64,000 nucleotides of DNA, taken from Malaya genurostris (taxonomy: Eukaryota > Arthropoda > Insecta > Diptera > Culicidae). The position numbers were made by a program, and so were the translations under genes. The stretch is from assembly GCF_030247185.1 (NCBI RefSeq), contig NC_080572.1, forward strand, positions 189,874,115 through 189,938,114, in the 5' to 3' direction. Under the pieces are notes generated by a model. It saw nothing but the letters and a program-made list of their open reading frames with translations, made no database searches and was not told the origin of the DNA. Below are positions 45,257 through 57,821 of this stretch, in pieces (the stretch's first letter is position 1; every line of letters begins with the position of its first letter).

Positions 45257-46918
45257 ATGGATGCACATGAGTGTAGTAAGCTAAGGTTTATTTGCTGAGT
45301 TGTTAGTCCATCAATCTTCAAACTAAACCTTACAAAATCTTCAATAGCGATGACATTTCAGCCCCACTGTGGATGTTCTGGAGGCGTCGGCGTTACGTAG
45401 TGGTGTTCATGACTTTTCTTGGATTCTTCAACGTCTATTCGCTGCGAGTAAATTTGAGTGTGGCCATTGTTGCTATGACAGAGCTTCGGCGATTCGAGCT
45501 AGAGAATGGAACTTTTGAGTTTGTAAATCAATACCGTGACGACGGAACGGACTTTGCCAGGATAAAAGGTTTTTTTTTCTAGGAACGAGAATTTGACTGG
45601 AGTTCTAGTGTACAAGGTTACGTTCTAAGTTCTTTCTTCTACGGATACGTGTTTACCCAAGTGCTGGGAGGTTACATGTCAAATAAATTCGGGGGTACAA
45701 ATGTGAGTATTCGTTTTCATTGGTCACAAAAGGTAAATTTTAAGTCGTTGTAGGTTTTTGGAGTCGGCATCGGAGTAACGGCATTTCTTACGTTACTGAC
45801 CCCACTGGCAGCCCGAGCAGGAGTTGGATATTTGATTGCAGTTCGAGTTTTGGAAGGTTTGTTCGAAGGTGTGACTTTCCCCTGCAGCCACGCTATCTGG
45901 TCTCGGTGGGCGCCACCCAGTGAAAGATCACGTATGGCTTCGATTGCGAGTACGGGTGCTTTTGCCGGGACTGTCGTGACGATGCCTTTGAGTGGATTGT
46001 TGGTTAATGCTCTTGGGTGGGAGAGTGTGTTCTATTTTTTCGGTGTGGTAGCCTGTGCTTGGTACGTCACTTGGATTCTGATCGTAAGGCGATCTCCGGA
46101 AGACGATAAACGCATATCGGTTCGTGAAAAAGCTTTTATTGTTCAAACATTGAACCGGAACGAAGGAGAACGGGAAGATGTGCGGCACCCGTGGAAACAG
46201 ATGCTATCCTCCAGAGCGGTCATTTCCATGTCGATTGCTAGTTTCACAGAGGATTGGGGTTATTATACTCTTCTGACGGGATTACCAACATTCCTAAAAA
46301 GTACAGATCAAATTGGACATTAACGGAAAGAATGCATTTCTAATGGAGACTCCCCTTGCAGCCGTTCTCGGTTTTGATCTGCAAGAATCCGGTTTCATCT
46401 CAGCCCTTCCCTACCTGCTGATGGGTATTCTGCTGAGCATCGCTGGATATCTGGCAGATTGGTTACAGATTCGTGGCTTCCTGACGACGACCCAGGTTCG
46501 TAAGTATTTCACCTGTGGAGGCTTTCTAACTCAGCTGATCTGCATGATGCTCGGGGCGTGGATTTTGAATCCCATCCCAACCATCATCTGTGTGACGATT
46601 GCTGTCGGCATGGGAGGAGTCGCTTGGAATGGATATCTGGTAAACCCGCTGGATCTGTCACCGAAAAGTGCCGGTGTGCTGATGGGAATTGCCAATGGCT
46701 TTGCAACGATTGCGGGAGTAATAAGTCCCATTGTCAGCGGTTACATCACCACCAACAACAGCGAGGACGAATGGAGACTGGTATTCTACATAACAGCCGG
46801 AATTTATGTGATTGGAACACTGATCTACTGGATGTGGGGGTCCGGTCAACTACAGTCATGGTCGGTGGAGGTCAGAGAGCAACGTAAAAATCAGCAAATG
46901 AAAGAGACGGGACATTAG
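45257..46918 (+). CDS. SLC17-type MFS anion symporter (sialin / inorganic phosphate cotransporter-like), paralogue 2
   Basis: Five exons: 45257-45275, 45362-45522, 45583-45702, 45754-46300, 46362-46918; introns 86, 60, 51 and 61 nt, all GT-AG. They sum to 1404 nt, giving 467 residues. The start context is CAACATGG; the protein opens MDAHECTPLWMFWRRRRYVV. Landmarks: YSLRVNLSVAIVAMT (TM1), WSSSVQGYVLSSFFYGYVF, GGYMSNKFGG, LEGLFEGVTFPCSHAIWSRW, APPSERSRM, LPTFLKTVLGFDLQESGFIS and LDLSPKSAGVLMGIANGF. Exons 3 and 4 (120 and 547 nt) are exactly as long as those of paralogue 1. The last intron must use the acceptor TTGCAG at 46356-46361; a nearer AAAG would break the frame. An AATAAA lies 27 nt after the stop. 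It is convergent with DRC2. Substrate unknown. Confidence 0.93.
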
Positions 46919-46944
46919 TTACTGAAAACGTTGAAAGCGGTATG

Positions 46945-46950
46945 AATAAA
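46945..46950 (+). promoter_or_regulatory. Poly(A) signal AATAAA of transporter paralogue 2
   Basis: AATAAA lies 27 nt after the TAG stop and before the DRC2 stop codon. Cleavage 10-30 nt further would place the transcript end inside or next to the DRC2 coding end on the other strand. Confidence 0.7.
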
Positions 46951-46985
46951 GCTATGAAACTATTCAATACCAATGAAAAAAAAGG

Positions 46986-46991
46986 TTTATT
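46986..46991 (-). promoter_or_regulatory. Poly(A) signal overlapping the DRC2 stop codon
   Basis: On the minus strand AAAAAATAAACC contains both the TAA stop (46989-46987) and AATAAA (46991-46986). No other canonical signal was noticed in the short gap to the neighbouring gene. Confidence 0.55.
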
Positions 46992-48655
46992 TTTTGCGAC
47001 CTTCAGGCGGATCGACACCCTTCACAATCAACTTTAAACCCGTCAAGTCAGCTTTTGTGCTATTCAATTTACAATACTCTTGGAATTTTTGCTGCAATGC
47101 ACGATTGGTTTGCTGCAGTTCGTCTCTTTCTGCCGCTAGCAGCACGTTAATCGATTTGGTGCGATTAATTTTGTCGAATAGAAACTCAAACTCGGATGAA
47201 CTTTCCGTCCCGTTGGATCCTTCTGCGATACGTTTCTGGAAATACTTAAGATCATCAGCCGTTTCATATTTGGTACAATTTTGAGCCAAGCTTAGAATTA
47301 GCCTCCCCTTTTTCAACTGTTCGGAAAGACGTTTTTGAACGTGGAATGCATCGTACGACAGCTTTTTCAATCGCTCCATTTGACTTTCTTCCATGTTGAC
47401 CAGTTTGCGCTTCAGCGAATCCAAATCATTCTCGGCGTTTCGCTTCGCAAAACGCTCTGTGATCTTCTTCCGTATTCCGGTGATCTCAACTTCCAACAAT
47501 TTCTTGTTCAAACGTTTGATTAAACCATTCAATTCAGTGATTTTCGTTCGATTATCGGTAATAATTTTCCTGGAAATCTGATCTCCATCGAACATTCCGA
47601 AGTAAGCTTTTTCTTTCTCCGGGTGTAGAATTGTGGTGAAATAGTTTTTCAAAACCGATTTGATTTCATCGTGCACTTGTTCCATTTGGTTAATTTTTCT
47701 GTCCCGAAGGCGATCGCGTTTCTCAATGTGCTTGAAAATATGGAATTGTTTAAGTATCTTATAATCAATTATCGCTCAAGTTTAGGCTCAAGTGCTTACA
47801 GCATTAATTGTGTCGTCATTTCTTTTGATGAATTCTATTCGGTCGTCTACCAGACCCTGTTCCATTTCTTCTTCAAGTGAAATCAACGCACCTTCCATTT
47901 GTTCGGTGCACTCGTTATTGTGTCCCTGCAATGATATAATAAGGTCAACCCTTATTAGACCGATCCGACTCCGACTTTTTTCTACTTCGGTCTAAAAAGT
48001 CTGTGTAAAAATACACAAAAGAACCATACCTCCTTCAGAGCAATATCTCGCCGAAATTCTGTCAACCGATTCTGACAGTCTTCGTCGTATTGTTCCGATA
48101 AATTTTTCGTAAAATAACGATGAATTTCTATAAGCAAGATAAGTTAGGATCGTTCTTTAACGTGTGTCACAACATAATGCCTGTATAACAATCAATCAAC
48201 CGTTTCAGACGCTGCCAATTCCGTGAATAAATATCTTCCATTTCAAATCGATCATTGAACAACCGATCAATGTACAAGTTCTTGCGATCGAAAATAGTTT
48301 GCATATTCTGCATAATCTGCAGCATTTCCTCTTGAATCGCTTCGAACTTCACATCCGAACACATCCGTTCCCAATCGGCGAACGCTCGTTTTTCCGTACC
48401 CAGCGTGAACTCTTGCTCCCGTTTCAATTGATCCTAGAAAAGAAATTGTTTTACTTCCGACTTGAAATCCGAATCGGAAACATCATAACTCACCAGGACC
48501 ACTGTTTTCTTTTTTTCTTCCGCAGCCACTTTCCTTGCTTGCCGTTTCTCAAGTCGTCGGAGCTTTTTCAAATCGATTACCGGTGGTGGCGGTTCTTCAG
48601 TGCGTTCTGGCTTGAATTCTAGTTCCAGGCCAGCCGTTGCAGCTACTCGTGCCAT
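46987..48655 (-). CDS. DRC2: Dynein regulatory complex subunit 2 (CCDC65 homologue)
   Basis: Five exons: 48655-48494, 48433-48181, 48127-48030, 47925-47800, 47730-46987, joined in frame to 1383 nt (460 residues; vertebrate DRC2 is of similar size). The first ATG is 48655; the open frame extends upstream without another ATG. The protein is almost wholly coiled coil, rich in E, K, R and Q: an N-terminal LKKLRRLEKRQARKVAAEEK, then EEMLQIMQNMQTIFDRKNLY, HRYFTKNLSEQYDEDCQNRL and EQMEGALISLEEEMEQG. The C-terminal KKGRLILSLAQNCTKYET resembles the conserved CRKYET region of the family. DRC2 is a core part of the nexin-dynein regulatory complex linking doublet microtubules in motile axonemes; in insects this means sperm and chordotonal cilia. 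The second intron appears to use a GC donor. It is convergent with the transporter. Confidence 0.85.
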
Positions 48656-48699
48656 GATTGACTGCTTGTTAGTGTTTCGTTGTATTTCTAGGGTCACAC

Positions 48700-51600
48700 A
48701 ACTTTTTTTTTATTACCTAATTGTTAGCATTTATTCTACATACGAACCCAGCAAAGTTTACTATGATTGGGATATAAAAATCCAAGCTAAAAATCAACAA
48801 ACGATCAAAGTTTGCTCTAGTGATTTGCTTTCTCATGAAGCAAAACTGCTGTGCTATCACTGTGAAAGCTAACTTTCGGAAAAACTACAAGAATCAGCCA
48901 CATGGGGTTGTTCGAGCCATTGATGTGGAACAAGGCAACCAAAATTTCTAATAATCTACAATCAAAAAGTTCAATCAATCCGAACCAATACCGAACATCA
49001 CTTGTCTTGATTTGCATTTGTTTTATAACCGACGAAATTACACCATTATCCCAAATATATGCAATTATATCTTTGTACATACTTGCGATTTCGATAATTA
49101 AGCTTCTCTTCGCCAAGGTTGTGTTCAAGTTTTTTATGCAAGCAGTTTTTTAGCGTTAAGTTTCTCTACCATTCTGCGATTTCGGTTGAAGCGATAAACT
49201 ATTTCTCATTATCAATCGAGATCATCTTATATAAATTAGAAATTAATCTTAAGCATTCAAAATTTATCCAATTTAGTTATCAATTTCTCATGGGGAAACT
49301 ACATAACATGGAATTCCGAGCTTGCATGACACAAGATCAGAGCATACCAATGACGCAAGTGTGTTTTAGGGCGTTTTAAAGGTCTATTTTCACGCTTCAA
49401 ATCTGATTTTCTCAGAAACAGTGACGAATATCAAAAAACCCAACTGACCATCTCTTAGAAAATTAGTTTAGATAATTCTGTGAATATTTCAGAATGATTC
49501 ATTGACAGCGGTAGGGAAAGTCTTTTTTCTGAAGGAAGAATTGCTTAGCTGAAAACGCCGTCTTTCAACTTGTTCATTGAATATCTCGCCTTCAGAAGCA
49601 TGGATCAAAAATCTATCCTGACAATGTCTAGATAATTTAATTTGAATGCGATTAGTGCATGAAAACATATATGTTGTCGCGATAAAAATTAAGTGAATGT
49701 TATTTTTGTAATGGTAAGTCCATTTCTATGGCGGCACATTTTAGTTCCCTGGTAACGTAACGAAACATGAGAGAGAAATAAAATCGGCCAAAAAGGCTGC
49801 CAAACAAGCGGTAGCTTTATTTGATTTTATGTGATGTAGTCAAACTTGTAACCGAAAATATCAAAACTTTCTTGGCCACCCGGCCGCATCGAGAGTCATT
49901 TTACACATTTAAGAGAGAGCATGGAGAGAAATTTAATACGCGCAGCGAGCCACACGGTTTTACGCTAACAACTGGCCTCAGCCCGCTTCAAATCGTTTTC
50001 TGGCACGTTTTTGTCTTGCTGTCTAGCAACAACCTACCTCTAGCATGCTAGGAATAGGACTGAAACTTTAGCTTTAATTTCGGTTCTATTTATAGATTCG
50101 CGTGCTTCCAACAGCTTCGTTTTTGCATCGATTAACCAATCAGAGCGATGCTCTCTCTTTGATACATCGCTTACTCCTTCAAAACCGTCGTCTATGGCAG
50201 GAAAATCCGGTATGTCGGAGATTTTTAGCAGCCAAATAGGACACTGCTCGCTACTAATCCAAATTTCAATCATATATAATTGAAAATACGTGGCTTGATA
50301 CATTCAAATCGAAACATAGAAATATTTCCTATGAAATGATGAAATAATATTAATAATTGATACAAAATAGATTGAGCTGTAGGTGTTTAAAACCTGACCA
50401 CATTTCTACGTGTAGTTTTTCTTGAATTTCTGATTTGCACCCCTATATAGAAAATAAAGATGTGTTCCACATCAAAAGGCCCCAGACACGGGTTCCTTCC
50501 GAAACAAGAAACAGAAACGGAAAAAAAGTTTCATAAATATTCCGGGCCTGTTGATCCTGCACACGGAGAAACCGCAGATCACAAAATTACAATATAGCAA
50601 TTGTTATTGCACACCCTGGTATTTTCACGCCTCAATGTTATTGATTCAACTAGCATATCTGTTGATATTGTCATAAACATTCAGGTGAACGAAATGGCAG
50701 TATTCAAATGCTGTCACTTGGCGGAGAACGAAGACAGCAAAACGCAGAATAAAAATGCTCTTCATTGCACCAGAAACGATTCATATTGAAAATTTTCAAA
50801 AGCAAATGAACATCATTTATGTCAGTTGTATTTTCTCGAAAGTGCGTTAGGCTTATCAGCAACATTCTTGAAAACGGAATCAAAAAAGCTCTTTCAGCAA
50901 GCCATTCCGCAAGTGAATTTCTGCATTTCTTACTCTGTGAACAATTTGCTGGTGAATTGGTTCTTGGAAATGAAATATAATCATCTGTGAGTTTAGTGAT
51001 AAAGTCATAAGGAGCTACTTAGGCAAAATTTCGTAGCTCAAGCGGTGAACGATTAGCTGCCCCCCGAAGAGACTATCAGTAAAAAATGTTTATGACAATA
51101 GACTGCCTTCATGCACACTGGTAACTTTGCTGGGATTGTGTCATTGCTCAGTTGCACGAGTGACACCTCATTGAAAAGTATCATTTTCCGCTTAGGGTGT
51201 ATGTCATTGCTCAACTGTCATTGCTAAACTACCAGCACGATAAAGCACATATATGAGCGTCAAAAGTGACTCAATTTTACAGTACATCTAACTCATATTT
51301 AATGCATTCTGACATATTTTTAAGTGCTAAAACATGTATTTTTAAACATTTACTTGAAAGTCTGGGTTTGTGAAATTTAGTCGTTTCACGAATTACGTTC
51401 TTATAAGTTTTACGTCATATGCACATTCGCGTCATCTGTAACTTTCATTATTTTTTGCTGTGAGGTTAAAAACGGGGCAAAATAAACGTCAATAATAATA
51501 CATAAAATTGTACTGGATGACCGTAAAGAGAAACATGACGACAAAGCAGAAAGTGAAAAAGATGAACTTGTGAGACGGTGTGTGTTTGAATTTTACAGGT

Positions 51601-51860
51601 GACCTACTTCCTCATACGATGTATTTCATAAAAACCTAATTTGTCAAATGACGGGAAATTCCATTGGTAACGACTTAATGTTGGGTTAGCATGAATTTTA
51701 CTGGTTTCGACTGTAATGTACATTCGGCTAGCGGGTGCCTCATTATATATATTTTTTTTATTTTAATGAATTTCATGTCGTGAAATTTTAGACACAATAT
51801 GAAATGTTCTTGCACGTAAAATTGCGTGAACTGCGACGCTCCATTTAGGTGCATCTAATA
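48700..51860. other. No gene recognised; AT-rich repeat debris
   Basis: A word ACACGGAGAAACC at 50560 resembles the edge of the 40905 block, followed by no clear partner. The 49870-50260 stretch is GC-richer with short frames on both strands (for example 50303-50040 minus) but no family motif. The DRC2 promoter should lie at 48660-48900; no core element was recognised. Confidence 0.4.
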
Positions 51861-51865
51861 AGAAG

Positions 51866-52772
51866 TTCAGGGGGGGTTAGGGTCTAACACTTTGGAAAAA
51901 TCATTTATTATTTTTTTCATATTTTCTTATAGTGAAACATTTGAAGAATTTTCTGTGAAATTTTCAAGCCTATTGGAACGAAACTCTGGAAGTTATGGAC
52001 CTTTATCTATGGCTATCTCATTCTACGAAAAAGCAAGAGCTCACCGCACAGACCCAAGATTTCTACTTCGATTGACTTTAAAACTTGACAAAACATTCCT
52101 GAAATGTTTCGTTATAATAAATTATAAATGAAAAAATATGATTTTTTTTTAAATGTTAAACCCTACGGGCTTCGTGGAAGAATTAATTGTTTCCTTCGAT
52201 TTTATAGACAAAAACCTTTAAACGCGTTTTTCTCGAAAGCAGGTTTTGAAAGTCCGTGTCCATCGTCATTCAAACACTACTGGACTAATTTTTGTCAAAT
52301 TTTGCACACACTTTCTACATATAATAAACCAGACCCCAACGTTTTCCTTTTCGTTGTTTGTTACTTTGGGGAGGTTTAACAGCTACAAAATGGCGGTTTT
52401 TTTCGTAAAAATCGTAGTTTTCACTTTGAACAACCACCAAAAATTAAAAAAAAATTAAAAAATCAAACAGAAACGTTGGGGTCTAGAAAAATTTCTTCTC
52501 TAAATATCCTGCGTTCATTTGTTCACTTCTGATTAGTCTACGCTGAGATACAGTGGACACCGTAAATCATGATTTTTATGAAGCGTCCTCAAAAATATCT
52601 ATTCACCGACTTATTTCTCAATATTGTTCCATGAAAAAAATACAAAATGTTGTTCGAATGATGCTTTTTATCATGCAAAACATTTGAATTTATTTTATTG
52701 AACGATTGTTCTGAAAAAATTCACAAAAAAGATGATTTTTTTCATCGTTTAGACCCTACCCCTCCTACCTAA
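51866..52772. repeat. Repeat with imperfect inverted ends (GGGTTAGGGTCTAA)
   Basis: The left end GTTCAGGGGGGGTTAGGGTC at 51866 and the complement of the right end at 52772 (GTTAGGTAGGAGGGGTAGGG, then TCTAAACGATGAAAAAAATC) mirror each other over about 40 bp with gaps. The inside is AT-rich with no motif. The right end abuts the 3' end of the RTE-like element. Confidence 0.55.
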
Positions 52773-52775
52773 CAG

Positions 52776-55700
52776 CTATAGGCCTGGGGTGTCTTTTGCT
52801 GTATCAAGAATACGTCTCCACATAACTCGGTCCATGGCTGCTCGTCGCCAGCCATTCAAGGCACGGACGTTTCTGAGATCACCCTCCACTTGATCGATCC
52901 ACCTTGCTCGCTGCGCTCCTCTTCTTCTTGTACCAGTCGGATTAGATTCAAGAACCATTTTCACTGGGCTGTCGTCCGACATCCTTATGACATGCCCAGC
53001 CCATCGTAGACGTCCGATTTTAGCTGTCTGTACGATGGGTGATTCCCCTAGCAGCTGTTGCAATTCGTGATTCATACGCCGTCTCCACGTTCCGTCTTCC
53101 ATCCGCACTCCGCCATAGATGGTCCTCAGTACCTTTCTTTCGAGAACACTGAGGGCGCGTTGGTCCTCTGCCAGCATCGTCCAGGTCTCGTAACCATAGA
53201 GAACAACCGGTCTATTGAGCGTTTTGTAGATGGTCAATTTCGTGCGGAGGCGTACTTTTCTCGATCGAAGGGTTTTTTCTGAGTCCAAAGTACGCACGAT
53301 TCCCTGACAAAATACGTCTCTGTATTTCTCTGCTGGTGTCATTGTCGGCGGTCACCAGTGAGCCCAAACACACAAACTCGTCAACCACCTCGATATCGTC
53401 ACCGTCTATCAATATTCGTGGTGGGAGGCGTAGTATTTCTTCTCTAGAGCCTCTTCCTCTCATGTATTTTGTTTTTGACGCATTTATGGCCAGCCCGATA
53501 CGCCTAACTTCAGCTTTCAGTCCGATGTAGGTTTCCGTCATCTTCTCAAGGTTACGTGTCACAATATCAATATTGTCAGTGAGCCAAAAAGTTGTACGGA
53601 CTTTCGGAATATCGTGCCACTCGTGTCGATCCTCGCTTTTCGAATCACACCTTCCAAAACAATATTGAACAGGATACAAGAGAGTCCATCACCTTGCCGT
53701 AGCCCTCTCCGAGATTCGAGGCTCCAGTAAATCCCGCTTGGTACGGTCCTACGAATTCCTTAGCTATTGGTGGTAGACGACGGCAAAGGATTTGGGAGAG
53801 CACCTTGTAGGCGGCGTTCAGTAATGTGATTGTGAGGTAAATGCAACAATCTAGCTTATCGCCCTTTTTGTAGACGGGACATACCACTCAATCCATCCAT
53901 TCCTGCCGTAGAATCTCCTCCTTCCAAATCAAAGAAATAATCCAGCGCAGTGCTCTATCCAGTGCCTCTCCTCCAAGTTTGAGCAGCTCGCCTGATAACT
54001 GGTAATTGCCTGCGGCTTTGTTGTTCCTCAGCTTGCCGATCTTCTCACTTATCTCCGACAGATCAGGTGCTGGGAATCTGTCGTCGGCTGAACGTGCACC
54101 CAGATTGATTCCTGTGCCGTTCTCTGTATCGTGTGCTTCGCCATTCAGATTCTCGCCATAGTATTGCTTCCTCATGTCGATCACCTCACGTTCGTTCGTG
54201 AGAAGGTTACCACTAGTATCTCTGACATTTCGGCCTGTGGCGTGTAGCCTCTACGTGAGCGGTTCACCTTCTGATAGAATTATCGTGTGTCATTTGCGCG
54301 GTACAGCTGTTCCATCGCTTCGTAATATTGGTCTTACTGGTGGCGCTTTTTGCTCCGGAAAACCGTGTTCTGTCTGTTCCGTGCCTGTCTGTATCATTCC
54401 TCGTTCGCGCTAGTGCGGTGTTGCAGCATCTTCGCCCTTGCTGCATTCTTCTCTTCGACCAACTGCTGACATTCGCCGTCAAACCAGTCATTTCCTCGAT
54501 TCGATAACCTAGTACCTAGTATGGTTGCAGCAGTGCTACTCACGGCGGACCTTATGTTCCTCCAGCCGTCTTCAAGGGTCGCCGCGCCAAGCTGCTCTTG
54601 CATTGATAGCACTTGCTCCAGTTGTTGCGCGTATTCCTCTGCAGTACGAACGCTACGTAGCTGCTCGAGATTGAGTCTCGGCGTTCCTGTGCGACGAGTG
54701 TTGTTCACCGTCGATAGTTTTGAGCGCATACAAACCGCGACAAAGTAGTGGTCAGAATCAATGTTGGCACTGCGGACATTGATGACGTCGGAGAAGAATC
54801 GCCCGTCGATGAGAACGTGGTCGATTTGATTTTACGTATGTTGAGCAGGTGATCTCCAGGTGGCTTTGATTTATCTTTGCGGGGGGAAAAGGTGCTTCGA
54901 ACTACCATTCCTCGGGAGGCTCCAAAGTTCACGCATCGTTGGCCGTTGTCGTTAGTTACCGCGTGCAGGCTCTCCAGCCCGATGACAAGTTTTACATCCT
55001 GCCGTGGACAACTGCCGTAGATTCGTTCCAGCTACGCGTAAAATGCTTCCTTCTCGTCATCGGGTCTCGTCTCATGAGGGTAGTGCACGTTGATGATGCT
55101 GTAATTGAAGAAACGGCCCTTGATCTTCAATACGCGCATTCTATCACTGATTGGCTGCCACCCAATCACGCGCTGGCGCATCTTGCCCAACACTACACAT
55201 CCCGTTCCTAGAACGCTGGTTGTCCCACAGCTCTGGTAGAAGGTAGCCGCTCGATGCCCACTTTTCCTGCAGTGCTACGACATCGAAGCCGCGGATTTGA
55301 AGCTCATCATGCAGCATTCGGTTGTATCCTGGGAAGCCATGCGATTTCCAGTTCCAAGTGCCAAGCTTCCAATCGTAGTTCTTATTTCGTCGCGTAAGCC
55401 TTTGCCGATTTTTTCGAGTTGTATTTCTTCTTTGATTTTACGTAACAAGTGTTTTCCGGGTGGCTTGTTAGGCCTGCACCAACCTCCTGTCTCGTCGGAG
55501 GGCCATCGTGTCAGCACTGTTTAGAGTTCCACACTGACACAAGGACGGTAATCAGCCGCTCCTAACATGGAGAACAGACGCTGTTTCGAGCCGCCCCAAC
55601 ATGGGGAACAGTCGCTCGGGTAGGCTTGCTCTCTGTAAAGAGAAAGCAAGCCCCCCTTCCCTGTCAGCATACGATCAAGGTCCCACGGGGTTGATTACTC

Positions 55701-55840
55701 GATCTTTCCTTTGGTTCTTCGTACCCCAGCCGGCACCGCGGGGAGGTAGGGATAGGAGTTACTGGACAAGAGGCTATGAATCACATTGGAGCCTGAATAT
55801 CGCTTTGTCCAGTCGTTTACCAACCAATAGAGTAATTAAA
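52776..55840 (-). mobile_element. RTE-like non-LTR retrotransposon, nearly complete but inactive
   Basis: On the minus strand, in several frames: an apparent 5' untranslated region (55840-55520); an AP-endonuclease start near 55400 (WKLGTWNWKSHG); the endonuclease end QIDHVLIDGRFFSDVINVRS and SDHYFVAV near 54760; a linker LEQLRSVRTAEEYAQQLEQV; RT parts RNNKAAGNYQLSGELLKLGG near 54000, YKKGDKLDCCIYLTITLLNA near 53860, and NIDIVTRNLEKM where the catalytic xxDD is replaced by TDN near 53580; and a C-terminal RLRWAGHVIRMSDDSPVKM and RRGAQRARWIDQVEGDLRN ending at 52776. Endonuclease before RT in one ORF fits RTE-type elements of mosquitoes; clade assignment is by memory. At least six frame changes. 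About 350 bp between the RT finger and the palm are missing. Confidence 0.8.
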
Positions 55841-56290
55841 TGATATAATAAATAAATGGATGTGGGGGTAAGTAAATGGATAAACATATTGAGAAATATA
55901 CAGTAAACTAATTAGTTTTTCTATTAGCATAAGTAGATAAGAAAAAAAATTTCAATGAAAAAATACCAAAATAATTGAGTGAAAAAATAATCAAAAATTG
56001 TCAAATAAACATATAAACATTAACAAATAATTTGGTAAATTAATAAAAAGATTATTTAAAAATCAACGAAACAATAAATAAGAAACAAATAAATAGATTC
56101 AATAAACATTTGAAGAAGTAAAATTAAAAACGTATAAATTTATAAATTTTATGAAAAAAAATAATAAAACATTAATAAAACTAATTAATAAATCAATAAG
56201 TACATGGTTTGATGAAAAATTTAAAAAGCAGGTACATGAACGCAAAAAAATACGATGTGTGTTCGTTATAGCAAATCAAAAAAAATTCGA
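55840..56290. repeat. A-rich low-complexity tract
   Basis: Almost only AAT, AAA and ATA words (AATAAATAAATGG, AAAAATAATCAAAAATTG) with very few G or C. It begins at the 5' end of the RTE-like element and may be a degenerated retroelement tail or an independent expansion. Confidence 0.7.
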
Positions 56291-56299
56291 TCAAGGCTA

Positions 56300-56800
56300 A
56301 TTTATAAAAAATTGCGTATGTGTTTTTAGCCGCATTATATTCAAACAATTATAACTGGAAATCTCTAGTTTCTACAAAAAATATGTCTAAGAAGAAGCAC
56401 GTAATCAATTGAACTTTCTAAAACAATATACACTAAAAAAAATCTTTCAATTTTTCGTGAAATCGAAAACTGAATATATTTTTCAGAACTCGCGGTTCAC
56501 CGTACATTTCTTTTAAATTTTATATCACAAAAGACTTCAAGTTACAAGGAAACTAATGAAAAATTAGAAAGCTGAAGAGATAATCAATCAAAAAGTTTCC
56601 CGAGGAAAAGCTTTTTAACAATTTTCGAAAAACAATGTTTCTATAGGAATAAATGAATTTGAGCAATGAAATATTATTCTCCAAGCTACGTTCAACGGAA
56701 TAGTCCATAGGAAGCTACTTCCTAAGTGCAGTCATTCTCGAGATATATGAGAAACTAAATTGAGAAAATTGATATTTCATGAGAATACATCCTTGTTTTT
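56300..56800 (+). repeat. Dispersed repeat R3, copy 2
   Basis: Same order of blocks as 37615-38150 and same orientation: GTGTTTTTAGCC.CATTAT, TTCTACAAAAAATATGTCT, GTTTCCCGAGGAAAAG and ATTTCATGAGAATAC. Roughly 80 % alike by eye. Confidence 0.75.
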
Positions 56801-57820
56801 TTTAATTAGTCTGAGTTCAGTCACAAGGTTTTGTCCAGTTTTCGTTCTAAGTGTTTTCATCTCGTTTTTGCATTGAAAGTACTTCAAACTTTTACATCAA
56901 CTAATTATTGTACAACAATGACCAGGAATGAAAGTTAAAAAGCAAGTAATACTATAAGCCGTATTTGTTTTTGCACAAAACTAAAAATACTGTTTCGAAA
57001 AAGCAGTTGTACGCTTTAAAATTGGTAGTCAATAAATTTTACTCTCATTTATGCTTCTTCAAATCCAACTGTAATTAATGCTACAATACTGTGTCAGAAA
57101 GACTGACTCTTCCTTTTCATTACCATCACATTGATTTAAGAGTCGAAACTTTATTTTCAAAACTGTTAGCCTAGAGTGTGTCTTTGATACCGTTTTTAAT
57201 GACAATAATTATCTTGAATCGTTATTCAGCTGTCAATTATCGAAACACCTTCTTCCGATTCGATTATAGCAGGCATGGCCTCAGTTGCTACGTTTAATTG
57301 TCCCCCAGCTTCCTTGTCATTATTAATAGAAATCCAGTTCCAGATAGAGAGGTAGATACTTTCATGGCAGAAAACGGTGTGTCCACGCGAGACTACGCAA
57401 GAGATACTCGGTTGCTGCATGATAAGAGGAAAAGGTAATAAAATAATTACTACGATAATGAGTGTTTGCAAACGCTCGCGTTTATGATGGCTGGTGAGAC
57501 AACATAAGTTTACCTGCGTAAATCAAGATCAACCTGGGGCGAAAGGTGGGTAGATGGGTTTTTGCACCATCGGAGTTGTATAGCGAATTTCTGTAACATG
57601 TTAGGTTTTGGCGAACAAATTCAAATGTTAATACGAAGATATTTCATAAGTATAGGAATAAAATCTACTTTTATGAACGAAGCTATATATCCTATGAACA
57701 ATTCTATGACATTTCTTGCTTCTTAACGTTGAAAATCTCCATGATTTCATGAATCACCGTTCGACTTGTTGGCCCTTATAACAGTTCTGACTTCCACTTT
57801 CTTTTTCACTTCCCTCCAGG
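56801..57820. other. No gene recognised
   Basis: AT-rich; frames are short and without motifs. Confidence 0.4.
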
Positions 57821-57821
57821 G

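Noticed and set aside
46301..46331. Transporter paralogue 2 as a pseudogene because of a frame break after PTFLK
   Set aside because: A 61-nt GT-AG intron with acceptor TTGCAG at 46356-46361 restores the frame and matches the intron position in paralogue 1.
48656..48697. DRC2 starting at 48697
   Set aside because: That codon is GTG; the first ATG in the frame is 48655 and has a good context.
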